Source of the DNA: Gammaproteobacteria bacterium
Lineage (GTDB): Bacteria > Pseudomonadota > Gammaproteobacteria > Pseudomonadales > Azotimanducaceae_A
DNA: 6,525 nt
Assembly: GCA_026713405.1 (NCBI GenBank)
Contig: JAPOON010000875.1
Coordinates: forward strand, 1-6,525
Reading direction: 5' to 3'
Part shown: positions 1 to 6,327 of the stretch, one piece after another
Position numbering within the stretch: position 1 is the first letter of the stretch
Layout of the letters: each line of letters begins with the position of its first letter
Position numbers and translations under genes: made by a program
The notes under the pieces: model-generated
Database searches by the model: none
Told to the model about the DNA's origin: nothing
The model's input: the letters and a program-made list of their open reading frames with translations, nothing else

Positions 1-830
1 AGCGGGCGCAGATCGGTTTCTTCTCCGCGGGCGGCGCCGTTTCGGCGGAGTTCGCGCCAAAGGCAGCCACCGCCGACTGTGTGGTGATAGACAACAACTC
101 CCAGTTCCGCTACGACGACGACATCCCGTTGATCGTGCCCGAAGTCAACCTGCATCGCCTGGTCGATTACGCAAACCGCAACATCATCGCCAATCCGAAC
201 TGCTCCACGATCCAGATGGTGGTGGCGCTGCAGCCCATCCACGACGCGGTCGGCATCGAGCGGATCAACGTGGCCACCTACCAGGCCGTCTCCGGCGCCG
301 GGGCCGGCGGGCTGCGCGAACTCGCCGGGCAAACCGCCAACCTTCTGAACGCAAAACCGATCGAATCGACCGTTGCCCCGGTGCAGATCGCTTTCAACGC
401 GATCCCGCAGATCGGCACCTTCCAGGAGAACGGCTTCACGCTGGAAGAGATGAAAATGGTCTGGGAGACGCGCAAGATCTTCGAGGACGACAGCATCGGC
501 GTGAACCCGACCTGCGTGCGCATCCCTGTCTTCTACGGTCATTCTGAAGCCGTCCACATCGAGACCCGCGCACCGATCACGGTGGCGGAAGCCCGCGCCC
601 TGCTTGCCGAGGCGCCAGGGGTAGTACTGCACGACGATGCGGCGCCCAGTGGCTATCCGACACCTGTACTGGAAGGGGCGGGCAACGATGCCGTCTACGT
701 GGGACGCGTCCGGCAGGACTTCTCGCATCCCCACGGACTGAACCTGTGGGTGGTGTCCGACAACGTACGCAAGGGCGCCGCACTCAACAGCGTGCAAATC
801 GCCGAGGAGTTGCTTCCCCTGCTCGAGTAG
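1..830 (+). CDS. asd: Aspartate-semialdehyde dehydrogenase, 3' part (5' end outside window)
   Basis: The frame is open from the first full codon (base 3) to the TAG at 828-830, so the N-terminal NADP-binding part is mostly missing. The enzyme reduces aspartyl-4-phosphate to aspartate semialdehyde in the cytoplasm, the branch point to lysine/diaminopimelate, threonine and methionine. Visible family signatures: FFSAGGAVS near the window start, then VVIDNNSQFR and VPEVN, the active-site motif NPNCSTIQ (Cys codon 201-203), SGAGAGG, and the catalytic-His segment FYGHSEAVH (His codon 540-542). The C-terminus has GLNLWVVSDN and RKGAALNSVQ. NPNCSTIQ is the Gram-positive/archaeal-like Asd type, not the GGNCTVS type of E. 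coli Asd. In enterics this locus holds the Asd-like usg gene, which I recall as lacking the catalytic Cys; here the Cys is kept, so an active enzyme is inferred. The true start lies upstream. Confidence 0.95.
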   Translation, partial: RAQIGFFSAGGAVSAEFAPKAATADCVVIDNNSQFRYDDDIPLIVPEVNLHRLVDYANRNIIANPNCSTIQMVVALQPIHDAVGIERINVATYQAVSGAGAGGLRELAGQTANLLNAKPIESTVAPVQIAFNAIPQIGTFQENGFTLEEMKMVWETRKIFEDDSIGVNPTCVRIPVFYGHSEAVHIETRAPITVAEARALLAEAPGVVLHDDAAPSGYPTPVLEGAGNDAVYVGRVRQDFSHPHGLNLWVVSDNVRKGAALNSVQIAEELLPLLE

Positions 831-873
831 CGGCCGATCGTCGATAAATCAATCGGTTACAAACGTCAATTCA

Positions 874-1728
874 ATGAACGCTACACGGGACACCTACGCG
901 CTCGGGGTGGAGTACGACGGCGGCGCCTATTGCGGGTGGCAACGCCAGCGCGACGCGCCCTCGGTTCAGGAGGCACTGGAAAACGCGCTGGGCGGGGTCG
1001 CCGACGAGCCCGTCAAAACGTTGGCCGCCGGCCGTACCGATTCCGGCGTACACGCCACCAAGCAGGTGGTGAGCTTCACCACCGCGGCCCGGCGGCCGTT
1101 GAAGGCGTGGCGGGACGGCGTGAACACCCAGGTCGGCGACAGCATCAAGGTGCGCTGGGCACGAACGGTCGATGCCGGATTCCACGCCCGTTACAGCGCC
1201 CGTGCACGTCGCTACATCTACCTGTTCCGCATGGACGCGGTGCCCTCACCGCTCAGCGACCGGTTCGCCTGGCGCGTTTCGCGCCTGGAGATCGACGCCA
1301 TGCACCGGGCGGGGCAATGCCTGGTCGGCGAACACGACTTCACCAGTTTCCGCGCCGCCAGGTGCCAGTCCCGCAGCCGTCACCGCCGCGTGCACCGGCT
1401 GGCCGTTCACGCCATCGGCGACCTGGCCGTACTCGACATCGAGGCGAACGCCTTTCTTCTGCACATGGTGCGCAACATCGCCGGCACCCTGGTTCAGGTT
1501 GGAGATGGACGGCACCCGGAAAGCTGGGTCGGCGACTGTCTGCAGGCAGGGGACCGGCGGCGCATCGGCAAGACCGCCCCGGCCAGGGGTCTTTACCTCG
1601 TGGATGTCCGGTACCCGGGGTACGACTTTCCACCGGGAAGGCTGCCGCCGTTGTTGTCCGGACCGGAGAGTCTGGACGAACTGCATACGCTTGCTACAAG
1701 TACCGGACCCGCTCCGGGTCAGCCTTGA
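874..1728 (+). CDS. truA: tRNA pseudouridine(38-40) synthase TruA
   Basis: This 284-residue protein isomerises uridines 38, 39 and 40 in the anticodon arm of many tRNAs. The opening YALGVEYDGGAYCGWQRQ is the classic TruA N-terminus. The catalytic Asp is D56 in AAGRTDSGVHA (residues 51-61), equivalent to E. coli D60. Also visible are FHARYSARARRYIY near residues 102-115, GEHDFTSFRA in the second half, and FLLHMVRNIAGTLVQVG, the conserved C-terminal-domain motif. The last ~25 residues after RYPGYDFPPG form a proline-rich tail that looks non-core. ATG 874 is chosen because the family motif begins within ten residues. No clear Shine-Dalgarno precedes it (the upstream sequence is AT-rich), and no fimV-like gene lies between asd and truA. 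Its last 10 bases overlap the end of the convergent minus-strand gene, leaving no room for a terminator between them. Confidence 0.96.
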   Translation: MNATRDTYALGVEYDGGAYCGWQRQRDAPSVQEALENALGGVADEPVKTLAAGRTDSGVHATKQVVSFTTAARRPLKAWRDGVNTQVGDSIKVRWARTVDAGFHARYSARARRYIYLFRMDAVPSPLSDRFAWRVSRLEIDAMHRAGQCLVGEHDFTSFRAARCQSRSRHRRVHRLAVHAIGDLAVLDIEANAFLLHMVRNIAGTLVQVGDGRHPESWVGDCLQAGDRRRIGKTAPARGLYLVDVRYPGYDFPPGRLPPLLSGPESLDELHTLATSTGPAPGQP

Positions 1729-2093
1729 GCGGCGACAGAGTCGATTCCGGCTGAGGCTGGCAAACGGTTGTCAAGGATGTCTTCAATCAGCGAGACCCGG
1801 TTTTCGAGGTCGGCCACCGAGAGCTCCAAATTGGAAACGGAATCTCGCAAACTGGAAACGGAAACTCGCAAGTCGGAGACGGAATTTTGCAGATCGGAAA
1901 CGGAGCCCCGTACATCCTGAATTTGTGCCGACAATTCCCGGCGCTGATTGTTCATCTCGGCGCGAAGCCCGCCAATCTCGGTGTGCAAGCCTGAAATCTC
2001 CGCCTGGACGTTAACCTGCCCGGTCAACATGACGCCGAGCAATACAACGCCAACTCCGATGATGGCCCAGAAATCCGGTTTCATGACCACCAT
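1719..2093 (-). CDS. Small membrane-anchored coiled-coil protein, function unknown
   Basis: I do not recognise a named family. From ATG 2093 the product is 124 residues; ATG 2084 would give 121. Residues ~8-25 (FWAIIGVGVVLLGVMLTG) form one hydrophobic segment, probably an N-terminal transmembrane anchor. Residues ~28-108 form an extended coiled coil. Five near-perfect heptads run over residues 64-98 (SVSDLQN, SVSDLRV, SVSSLRD, SVSNLEL, SVADLEN), with Val at a and Leu at d, and continue in RVSLIED. The more N-terminal half (EISGLHTEIGGLRAEM) is also heptad-like, with a phase shift near residues 58-65. A short non-coil tail follows. The frame stays open up to 2282, but that extension is Arg/Pro-rich and would overlap the trpF promoter, so I prefer the Met just before the membrane segment. 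A GGTGG lies about 8 nt upstream. G+C at 1801-1900 is 50%. The gene is probably real, but its role and topology are unknown. Confidence 0.68.
   Translation of the reverse strand: MVVMKPDFWAIIGVGVVLLGVMLTGQVNVQAEISGLHTEIGGLRAEMNNQRRELSAQIQDVRGSVSDLQNSVSDLRVSVSSLRDSVSNLELSVADLENRVSLIEDILDNRLPASAGIDSVAAQG
1800..1904 (-). repeat. 21-bp tandem repeat encoding coiled-coil heptads
   Basis: Five consecutive 21-base units encode residues 64-98 of the minus-strand coiled-coil protein, one heptad per unit. On the plus strand the most similar copies begin GGAAACGGAATCTCGCAA (1833), GGAAACGGAAACTCGCAA (1854), GGAGACGGAATTTTGCAG (1875) and GGAAACGGAGCCCCGTAC (1896). The similarity holds at the nucleotide level as well as in the protein, suggesting growth by unit duplication. 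Copy number may vary between strains by in-frame slippage. Confidence 0.85.
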
Positions 2094-2181
2094 GTTAGCA
2101 CCACCGGGCGAAGCTCCAACAGATCGCAACCCCGGTGCCAGTGTCAGCCAATTGCGCTTCAAAGCGTAAGAAATCAGCCGA

Positions 2182-2209
2182 TGGACGGGAATCGGAAACA
2201 CTCTATAAT
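2182..2209 (+). promoter_or_regulatory. Probable sigma70 promoter for trpFBA
   Basis: A perfect -10 box TATAAT lies at 2204-2209. A -35-like TGGACG (4 of 6 matches to TTGACA) lies at 2182-2187, with a 16-bp spacer. The bases after the -10 box (CCGCGC) form a GC-rich discriminator. Transcription would begin near 2216 and run into trpF after a leader of about 120 nt. The site lies in the divergent gap between the minus-strand coiled-coil gene and trpF, which is where a promoter is expected. Confidence 0.65.
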
Positions 2210-2337
2210 CCGCGCTTTTCGGCCGCGCCCGTTTCAATCCACTTGGTTTCCTCGGGCATGGGTTACAGCCGATTCCTCGCAAGCCCGGTCAGATTTCCGG
2301 CTTGTCGGCACCCCACGGCTGAAACGGTAGGCTCGCC
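2210..2337 (+). other. Presumed 5' leader of trpFBA
   Basis: This untranslated stretch lies between the putative promoter and trpF. It contains an imperfect hairpin: AAGCCCGG (2281-2288) pairs with CCGGCTT (2297-2303), with one bulged C and an 8-nt loop. No U-run follows, so it is not a standard intrinsic terminator. I see no short leader ORF with tandem Trp codons, so there is no evidence for classical trp attenuation. No riboswitch or T-box signature is recognisable. Confidence 0.4.
2326..2331 (+). promoter_or_regulatory. Ribosome binding site supporting the TTG start of trpF
   Basis: GGTAGG ends 6 nt before TTG 2338. No ATG or GTG lies nearby in the trpF frame, and the conserved KIKICGIT strand begins at codon 4, so this site decides the unusual TTG start. 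Confidence 0.6.
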
Positions 2338-2967
2338 TTGTCCGTCAAAATCAAGATCTGCGGAATCACACGCGCCGAAGATGCGGAAACGCTGGTCCGG
2401 CTGGGCGTGGATGCAATCGGCCTGAACTTCTACGAGCCGAGCCCGAGATACGTCAGCCCTCATGACGCCCGGGAACTGGCGCAGGCCGTGGAGGGCGAGT
2501 TGATGCGAGTTGGCGTGTTCGTTGACGCGCCGGCGGCAACCGTGCAGGACGCGGTCGAGCAGGTGGGCCTGGATGTCCTGCAGTTCCAAGGCGCGGAAAC
2601 TCCGGCATACTGCGCTTCTTTCGGGTTGCCCTACATGCGGGCGGTTCGGGTACGGGGAACGATCGACCAGGCAGCAATGGAAACGAGCTATTCCCAAGCG
2701 CTCGCCATCCTTCTGGATGCCTCGGTTCCCGGCCTCCGGGGCGGCACCGGGCACCGCTTCGATTGGGATCAGTGGCCCGAACGGCCCGGTCTCAACTACA
2801 TGCTGGCGGGCGGATTGACGCCGGAGAACGTGCGCGGGGCCGTTGCGCGATTGCGGCCCTGGGGAGTCGATGTGTGCACCGGGGTGGAGAGCCCCGTGAA
2901 AGGAATCAAGGAACCCGACAGGATGAGCCGTTTCGTCGAAGAGGTGCGCCGTGCCGAAACCGGGTAG
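2338..2967 (+). CDS. trpF: Phosphoribosylanthranilate isomerase
   Basis: This 209-residue (beta/alpha)8-barrel enzyme converts N-(5-phosphoribosyl)anthranilate to CdRP, an intermediate of tryptophan synthesis. Catalytic Cys8 is in KIKICGIT and catalytic Asp127 in LLDAS, matching C7/D126 of the Thermotoga enzyme. Other signatures are [11 protein letters not shown] (31-41), VGVFVDAP, the phosphate-binding [12 protein letters not shown] (~132-143), [10 protein letters not shown], and GVDVCTGVE near the C-terminus. In the last motif the family usually has SS where CT is seen, and LQFQGAE replaces the common LQLHGDE; neither change hits the two catalytic residues. The TTG start is supported by GGTAGG upstream and by the correct N-terminal length. 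The stop codon lies inside trpB, giving a 17-bp overlap. This is probably the first gene of a trpFBA transcript read from the promoter at 2182-2209. Confidence 0.96.
   Translation: MSVKIKICGITRAEDAETLVRLGVDAIGLNFYEPSPRYVSPHDARELAQAVEGELMRVGVFVDAPAATVQDAVEQVGLDVLQFQGAETPAYCASFGLPYMRAVRVRGTIDQAAMETSYSQALAILLDASVPGLRGGTGHRFDWDQWPERPGLNYMLAGGLTPENVRGAVARLRPWGVDVCTGVESPVKGIKEPDRMSRFVEEVRRAETG
2941..2946 (+). promoter_or_regulatory. Ribosome binding site for the GTG start of trpB
   Basis: GAGGTG lies inside the last codons of trpF, 4 nt before GTG 2951 (6 nt counting from the GAGG core). It supports the GTG as the true trpB start and coupling to trpF translation. Confidence 0.6.
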
Positions 2968-4162
2968 CAACTACGCCCAGCCTTCCGAGGACGGCCACTT
3001 CGGCCAGTACGGCGGGCGCTTCGTCGCCGAGACGCTCATGCACGCGCTCGACGAGCTGCAAAACGTCTACGACGAAGTCAAATCCGATCCTGAGTTCAAG
3101 GCCGAGTTCCAACACTACCTCACCCATTTCGTCGGCCGGCCGACGCCGCTCTACTTCGCCGAAAGACTGACGGAAACCCTCTCGGGCCCCCGCATCTACC
3201 TCAAGCGCGAAGACCTGAACCATACCGGCGCCCACAAGGTGAACAACTGCATCGGGCAGGCGCTGATCGCCAGGCGCATGGGCAAACCCAGGCTCATCGC
3301 GGAGACCGGCGCCGGCCAGCACGGTGTCGCCACCGCAACCGTTGCCGCCCGGTTCGGCATGAAGTGCCAGGTCTACATGGGCGTGGAAGACATTCACCGC
3401 CAGGCGCTGAACGTTTATCGCATGAAACTGCTGGGCGCGGACGTAATCCCGGTGCACTCGGGCTCGAAGACGCTGAAAGACGCCCTGAACGAAGCCCTGC
3501 GCGACTGGGTGACCAACGTCGACGATACCCATTACATCATCGGCTCAGTCGCGGGCCCGCATCCGTACCCCGCGCTGGTGCGGGATTTTCAGTCTGTGAT
3601 CGGCCGGGAGGCCAGGGCGCAATGCCTGGAGGCGGAAGGGCGGCTGCCGGACCTGCTGGTCGCCTGTGTCGGCGGCGGTTCCAATGCCATGGGGCTGTTC
3701 CACGCTTTCGTCGATGATGCGGATGTCCGCATGATGGGCGTCGAAGCGGCGGGCCTCGGGCTTGCCACGGGCCGCCATGCCGCGCCCCTCAACGACGGGG
3801 TTGTCGGCGTACTGCACGGCAACCGCACCTACCTGATGCAGGACGACGACGGCCAGATCCTGCAGACCCATTCCATTTCGGCCGGGCTCGACTATCCGGG
3901 GGTCGGCCCGGAGCACAGCCTGCTGAAAGACATCGGCCGCGCCGAGTACGACGCGGTGACCGACGATGCCGCGCTGGACGCATTCCGGCTGCTGAACCGC
4001 ACCGAAGGCATCATGCCCGCCCTGGAATCGAGCCATGCAGTCGCCTGGATTGCACAACACGCCAGGAATCTGACCGACGGGCAGGTCGTCATCGTCAACC
4101 TCTCCGGCCGGGGCGACAAGGACATTCATACCGTCTCCGAAATCGACGGGATCGAGTTGTGA
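2951..4162 (+). CDS. trpB: Tryptophan synthase beta subunit
   Basis: This 403-residue PLP enzyme condenses indole with L-serine to give L-tryptophan, in an alpha2-beta2 complex with TrpA. It is the standard TrpB1 type. The N-terminus has [14 protein letters not shown]; the PLP-binding lysine is K96 in HTGAHKVNN. The catalytic glutamate is E118 in AETGAGQHG. The phosphate-binding GGGSN is at 241-245. [11 protein letters not shown] (312-322) belongs to the COMM-domain region that couples to TrpA. ALESSHA (E359) and LSGRGDKD (S385) complete the cofactor site. No key residue is missing and the length is usual. It starts with GTG inside the end of trpF. Its stop codon overlaps the trpA start by 4 bases (GTGA), a layout typical of translational coupling that keeps the two subunits equimolar. 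Confidence 0.98.
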   Translation: MPKPGSNYAQPSEDGHFGQYGGRFVAETLMHALDELQNVYDEVKSDPEFKAEFQHYLTHFVGRPTPLYFAERLTETLSGPRIYLKREDLNHTGAHKVNNCIGQALIARRMGKPRLIAETGAGQHGVATATVAARFGMKCQVYMGVEDIHRQALNVYRMKLLGADVIPVHSGSKTLKDALNEALRDWVTNVDDTHYIIGSVAGPHPYPALVRDFQSVIGREARAQCLEAEGRLPDLLVACVGGGSNAMGLFHAFVDDADVRMMGVEAAGLGLATGRHAAPLNDGVVGVLHGNRTYLMQDDDGQILQTHSISAGLDYPGVGPEHSLLKDIGRAEYDAVTDDAALDAFRLLNRTEGIMPALESSHAVAWIAQHARNLTDGQVVIVNLSGRGDKDIHTVSEIDGIEL

Positions 4163-4962
4163 GCCGCATTGAGCGAACGCTTGCGCAGTTGCGGGAGTCG
4201 CAGCGCACGGCGCTGGTGCCCTTCATCACCGCCGGCGATCCGGCTGTGGAAACCACCGTTCCGGCCATGCACGCACTGGTCAGCGGCGGCGCCGATCTTC
4301 TGGAACTGGGGGTTCCCTTCAGCGATCCCGAGGCCGACGGCCCCGCCATCCAGGCTGCATCGGAACGGGCGCTCGCCAACGGCGTCACCCTCGCGCAGGT
4401 GCTGGACATGGTTGCCGAGTTCCGGGCCCTGGACACCGCCACGCCGGTAATCCTCATGGGCTATCTCAACAGCGTGCTGGCGATGGGTGAGACCAATTTC
4501 GTCGCAAGGGCCGCGACCGCCGGCGTCGACGGCATCATCGTGGTCAACCTGCCGCCGGAAGAGGCCAGTACGCTGCGCATCGCCATGTCCGCCCGGGACA
4601 TGGACCTGATCTTCCTCGCCGCACCCACCACGACCGATGAGCGTCTCGAGCTGATCGACGGTGTGGCCAGCGGGTTCGTCTACCACGTTTCACTGAAGGG
4701 CATCACCGGAGCCGATCACATTGCCGTGGCTCCGGTGGCGGCCAACGTGGCCCGGCTGCGGCGCAAGACCGAACTGCCGGTGCTGGTGGGATTCGGAATC
4801 AAGGACGGGGCTATGGCCAGGGCCGTCGCGGCGCATGCCGACGGCGTCGTGGTCGGCGCCGCCCTTGTTTCCCGGATGGGAGAGCTGGCCCGGCGGGCCG
4901 GCGACATCCCCAACATGCTCGGCGGTGCGGTGGGCGAAATCCGCCGCGCACTCGATGCCTGA
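4159..4962 (+). CDS. trpA: Tryptophan synthase alpha subunit
   Basis: This 267-residue TIM-barrel subunit cleaves indole-3-glycerol phosphate to indole and glyceraldehyde-3-phosphate and channels indole to TrpB. Catalytic E49 ([10 protein letters not shown]) and D60 (PEADGP) fall at the same numbers as in E. coli, and Y175 is kept in [12 protein letters not shown]. The phosphate-binding loops are that segment, GFGIKD (211-216) and VVGAALV (231-237). In the last loop the usual Ser (GSA) is Ala, a mild departure because phosphate binding there is largely through backbone. MGYLNSV replaces the more common MGYLNP. The start is GTG, overlapping the trpB stop by 4 bp, with only a weak purine-rich stretch upstream, so coupled initiation is likely. 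accD, which often follows trpA here, is absent; folC is next after 72 nt. Confidence 0.97.
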   Translation: MSRIERTLAQLRESQRTALVPFITAGDPAVETTVPAMHALVSGGADLLELGVPFSDPEADGPAIQAASERALANGVTLAQVLDMVAEFRALDTATPVILMGYLNSVLAMGETNFVARAATAGVDGIIVVNLPPEEASTLRIAMSARDMDLIFLAAPTTTDERLELIDGVASGFVYHVSLKGITGADHIAVAPVAANVARLRRKTELPVLVGFGIKDGAMARAVAAHADGVVVGAALVSRMGELARRAGDIPNMLGGAVGEIRRALDA

Positions 4963-5034
4963 GCGCCGGTCTGCATCGCCGGTGCCACCGGCACACTCCG
5001 GCCCCTCACGCATCTGCACCGGAGAAAGGTAAAA
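4963..5034 (+). promoter_or_regulatory. trpA-folC spacer with RBS and possible RNA hairpins
   Basis: The spacer ends in GGAGAAAGGT (5021-5030), the probable folC ribosome site: GGAG lies 10 nt and AGGT 4 nt from ATG 5035. Two small stems can be drawn: GCCGG/CCGGC (4978-4982/4988-4992), and CTCCGG/CCGGAG (4996-5001/5019-5024), which would cover the GGAG. CCGGTGC (4979-4985) could instead pair with GCACCGG (5016-5022). No U-run follows, so no intrinsic terminator is evident and read-through from trpA to folC is likely. In such GC-rich DNA these stems may arise by chance. Confidence 0.4.
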
Positions 5035-6327
5035 ATGGCCCGAAGCCTTGACGAGTGGCTCGAGTACATCGAATCCATTCGCGCGAGCAACTGGGAACTT
5101 GGGCTGGACCGTATCGGGTCGGTCGCCGACCGGCTCGAACTGCGCAAACCCGCGCCCACCTCGGTGATCGTGGCGGGTACGAACGGCAAGGGTTCCACAT
5201 GCGTGTGCCTGGAACAGGTGCTGATCGCCTCCGGTCTCACGGTCGGTTGCACCCTGTCGCCCCATGTACACGTTTTCAATGAACGCGTGCGCGTCAACGG
5301 CGTCGAAGTCGATGATGCGGCGCTGTGTGAGGCGTTCGAGGTGGTCGAGGCCGGGCGCGGCGATACTCTGCTGACGTATTTCGAGTTCACGTCGCTTGCT
5401 GCGCTGTACTGCTTCAAACAGGCGGGGGTCGATGTGGCGGTACTGGAAATCGGGCTGGGCGGGCGCCTTGACGCTTTCAATATCGTCGACGGCGACATTG
5501 CCGTGATCACCAATATCGGCATCGATCACACCGACTGGCTCGGCGATACCCGGGAACTGATCGGCGCCGAGAAGGCCGGCGTCCTGCGGCGCGGCCAGCG
5601 GGTCATGCTGGGCCCCGACATGCCGGCCAGCGTGCTTGAGCCGGCAACCGGGCTGGCCGGGAACTGCATGCAGGTCGGCCGGGAGATCAAGTACCACGAC
5701 GACCCGGAAGGCCGCTGGAGCCTGAATCTGAACGGCCAGGCCCTGAACGACCTGCCCCGGGGGCCATTTCCCATCGCCAACTGCGCGTTGGCGCTTGCCG
5801 CCGCCAATGCCATCCACCCGGTCGACGTAACCGCAGCCCGGGCCGCGATCGACCGTGCCTGGATGCCCGGGCGCTGCGAAGAGATCGTGCGCGGGGGGCG
5901 GCGCTGGGTCGTCGACGTTGCGCACAACCCCCTGGGTGCGGGATACCTGCGGCGCGAGTTGCCCCGTCGTTATCCCGATGCGGGCATCACCGCGGTGCTC
6001 GGTACGCTGGCCGACAAGGATGCCGAAGGCATATTGGCGGCGCTGGACGATATCGTCGGGCGATGGATCCTGGTAGATGCGCCGCCACCGAGGGGGCTGA
6101 CCGCCGCCGCTCTTGCCGAGCGCCTGGGACGCCGGGAGTTTTCGGTGGCCGGCCCCGTGGCCCGTGGCCTGGAGGAAGCGGGGTCGCTCGCGCAACCGGG
6201 GGATGTTATCCTCGTGTTCGGATCGTTCGCCACAGCGGAAACCGCCCGTTTGGAACTGACGAAATCCGGCGACGCCGTCAATTGCTCCGAGTTCCCGCAA
6301 GAGCGACGGGTCGTTCGATCACCGTAG
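5035..6327 (+). CDS. folC: Dihydrofolate/folylpolyglutamate synthase
   Basis: This 430-residue Mur-ligase-family enzyme attaches glutamate to dihydropteroate and to reduced folates, using ATP. The N-terminal domain shows SLDEWLEYIE, then the P-loop VAGTNGKGST (K52). SPHVHVFNERVRVNG (75-89) and LTYFEFTSLAAL (113-124) correspond to the usual SPHL...ERV and LTxFE motifs. EIGLGGRLDAFNIVD (138-152) follows, then DHTDWLG (164-170) and IGAEKAG with K180, the expected carbamylated lysine that binds magnesium. The C-terminal domain shows MPGRCEEI, DVAHNP (294-299), LGTLADKD and VFGSFATA. F148 replaces the Thr usual in RLDATN. The C-terminal ~30 residues after the last motif look divergent. ATG 5035 is supported by GGAGAAAGGT upstream. 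The TAG stop touches the next ATG, so folC and dedD are probably co-transcribed. Confidence 0.96.
   Translation: MARSLDEWLEYIESIRASNWELGLDRIGSVADRLELRKPAPTSVIVAGTNGKGSTCVCLEQVLIASGLTVGCTLSPHVHVFNERVRVNGVEVDDAALCEAFEVVEAGRGDTLLTYFEFTSLAALYCFKQAGVDVAVLEIGLGGRLDAFNIVDGDIAVITNIGIDHTDWLGDTRELIGAEKAGVLRRGQRVMLGPDMPASVLEPATGLAGNCMQVGREIKYHDDPEGRWSLNLNGQALNDLPRGPFPIANCALALAAANAIHPVDVTAARAAIDRAWMPGRCEEIVRGGRRWVVDVAHNPLGAGYLRRELPRRYPDAGITAVLGTLADKDAEGILAALDDIVGRWILVDAPPPRGLTAAALAERLGRREFSVAGPVARGLEEAGSLAQPGDVILVFGSFATAETARLELTKSGDAVNCSEFPQERRVVRSP

Noticed and set aside
834..856. CCGAT...ATCGG inverted repeat between asd and truA considered as a terminator
   Set aside because: It has only 5 Watson-Crick pairs, a 13-nt loop and no T-run, so it is too weak to call.
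930..2014. Two long plus-strand frames (930-1754 and 1172-2014) overlapping truA
   Set aside because: Both are Arg/Pro/Ala-rich and out of frame with truA, which carries the conserved catalytic motifs. They are GC-skew shadows.
2231..2242. GTTTCAATCCAC, resembling the end of some type I CRISPR repeats
   Set aside because: It occurs once, with no second copy at spacer distance and no cas genes. A single 12-base match is chance in a leader region.
2094..2282. N-terminal extension of the minus-strand coiled-coil gene up to 2282
   Set aside because: The extra 63 residues are Arg/Pro-rich with no domain, would place the membrane segment internally, and would run antisense through the trpF promoter. 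The ATG at 2093 directly before the hydrophobic segment fits better.
2281..2303. Imperfect hairpin in the trpF leader considered as a terminator or attenuator
   Set aside because: The stem is short and bulged, no U-tract follows, and no Trp-codon leader peptide is present.
2258..2425. Short plus-strand ORF beginning ATG 2258 and overlapping the trpF start, considered as a leader peptide
   Set aside because: It has no Shine-Dalgarno and no Trp codon in its early part, and it runs about 85 bases into trpF in another frame. It is probably a chance ORF.
4690..6300. A 536-codon open frame on the minus strand opposite trpA and folC
   Set aside because: It lies opposite folC and the end of trpA, both with unmistakable family motifs. 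Its translation is rich in Arg, Gly, Pro and His without recognisable domains, as expected for an antisense shadow in GC-rich DNA.
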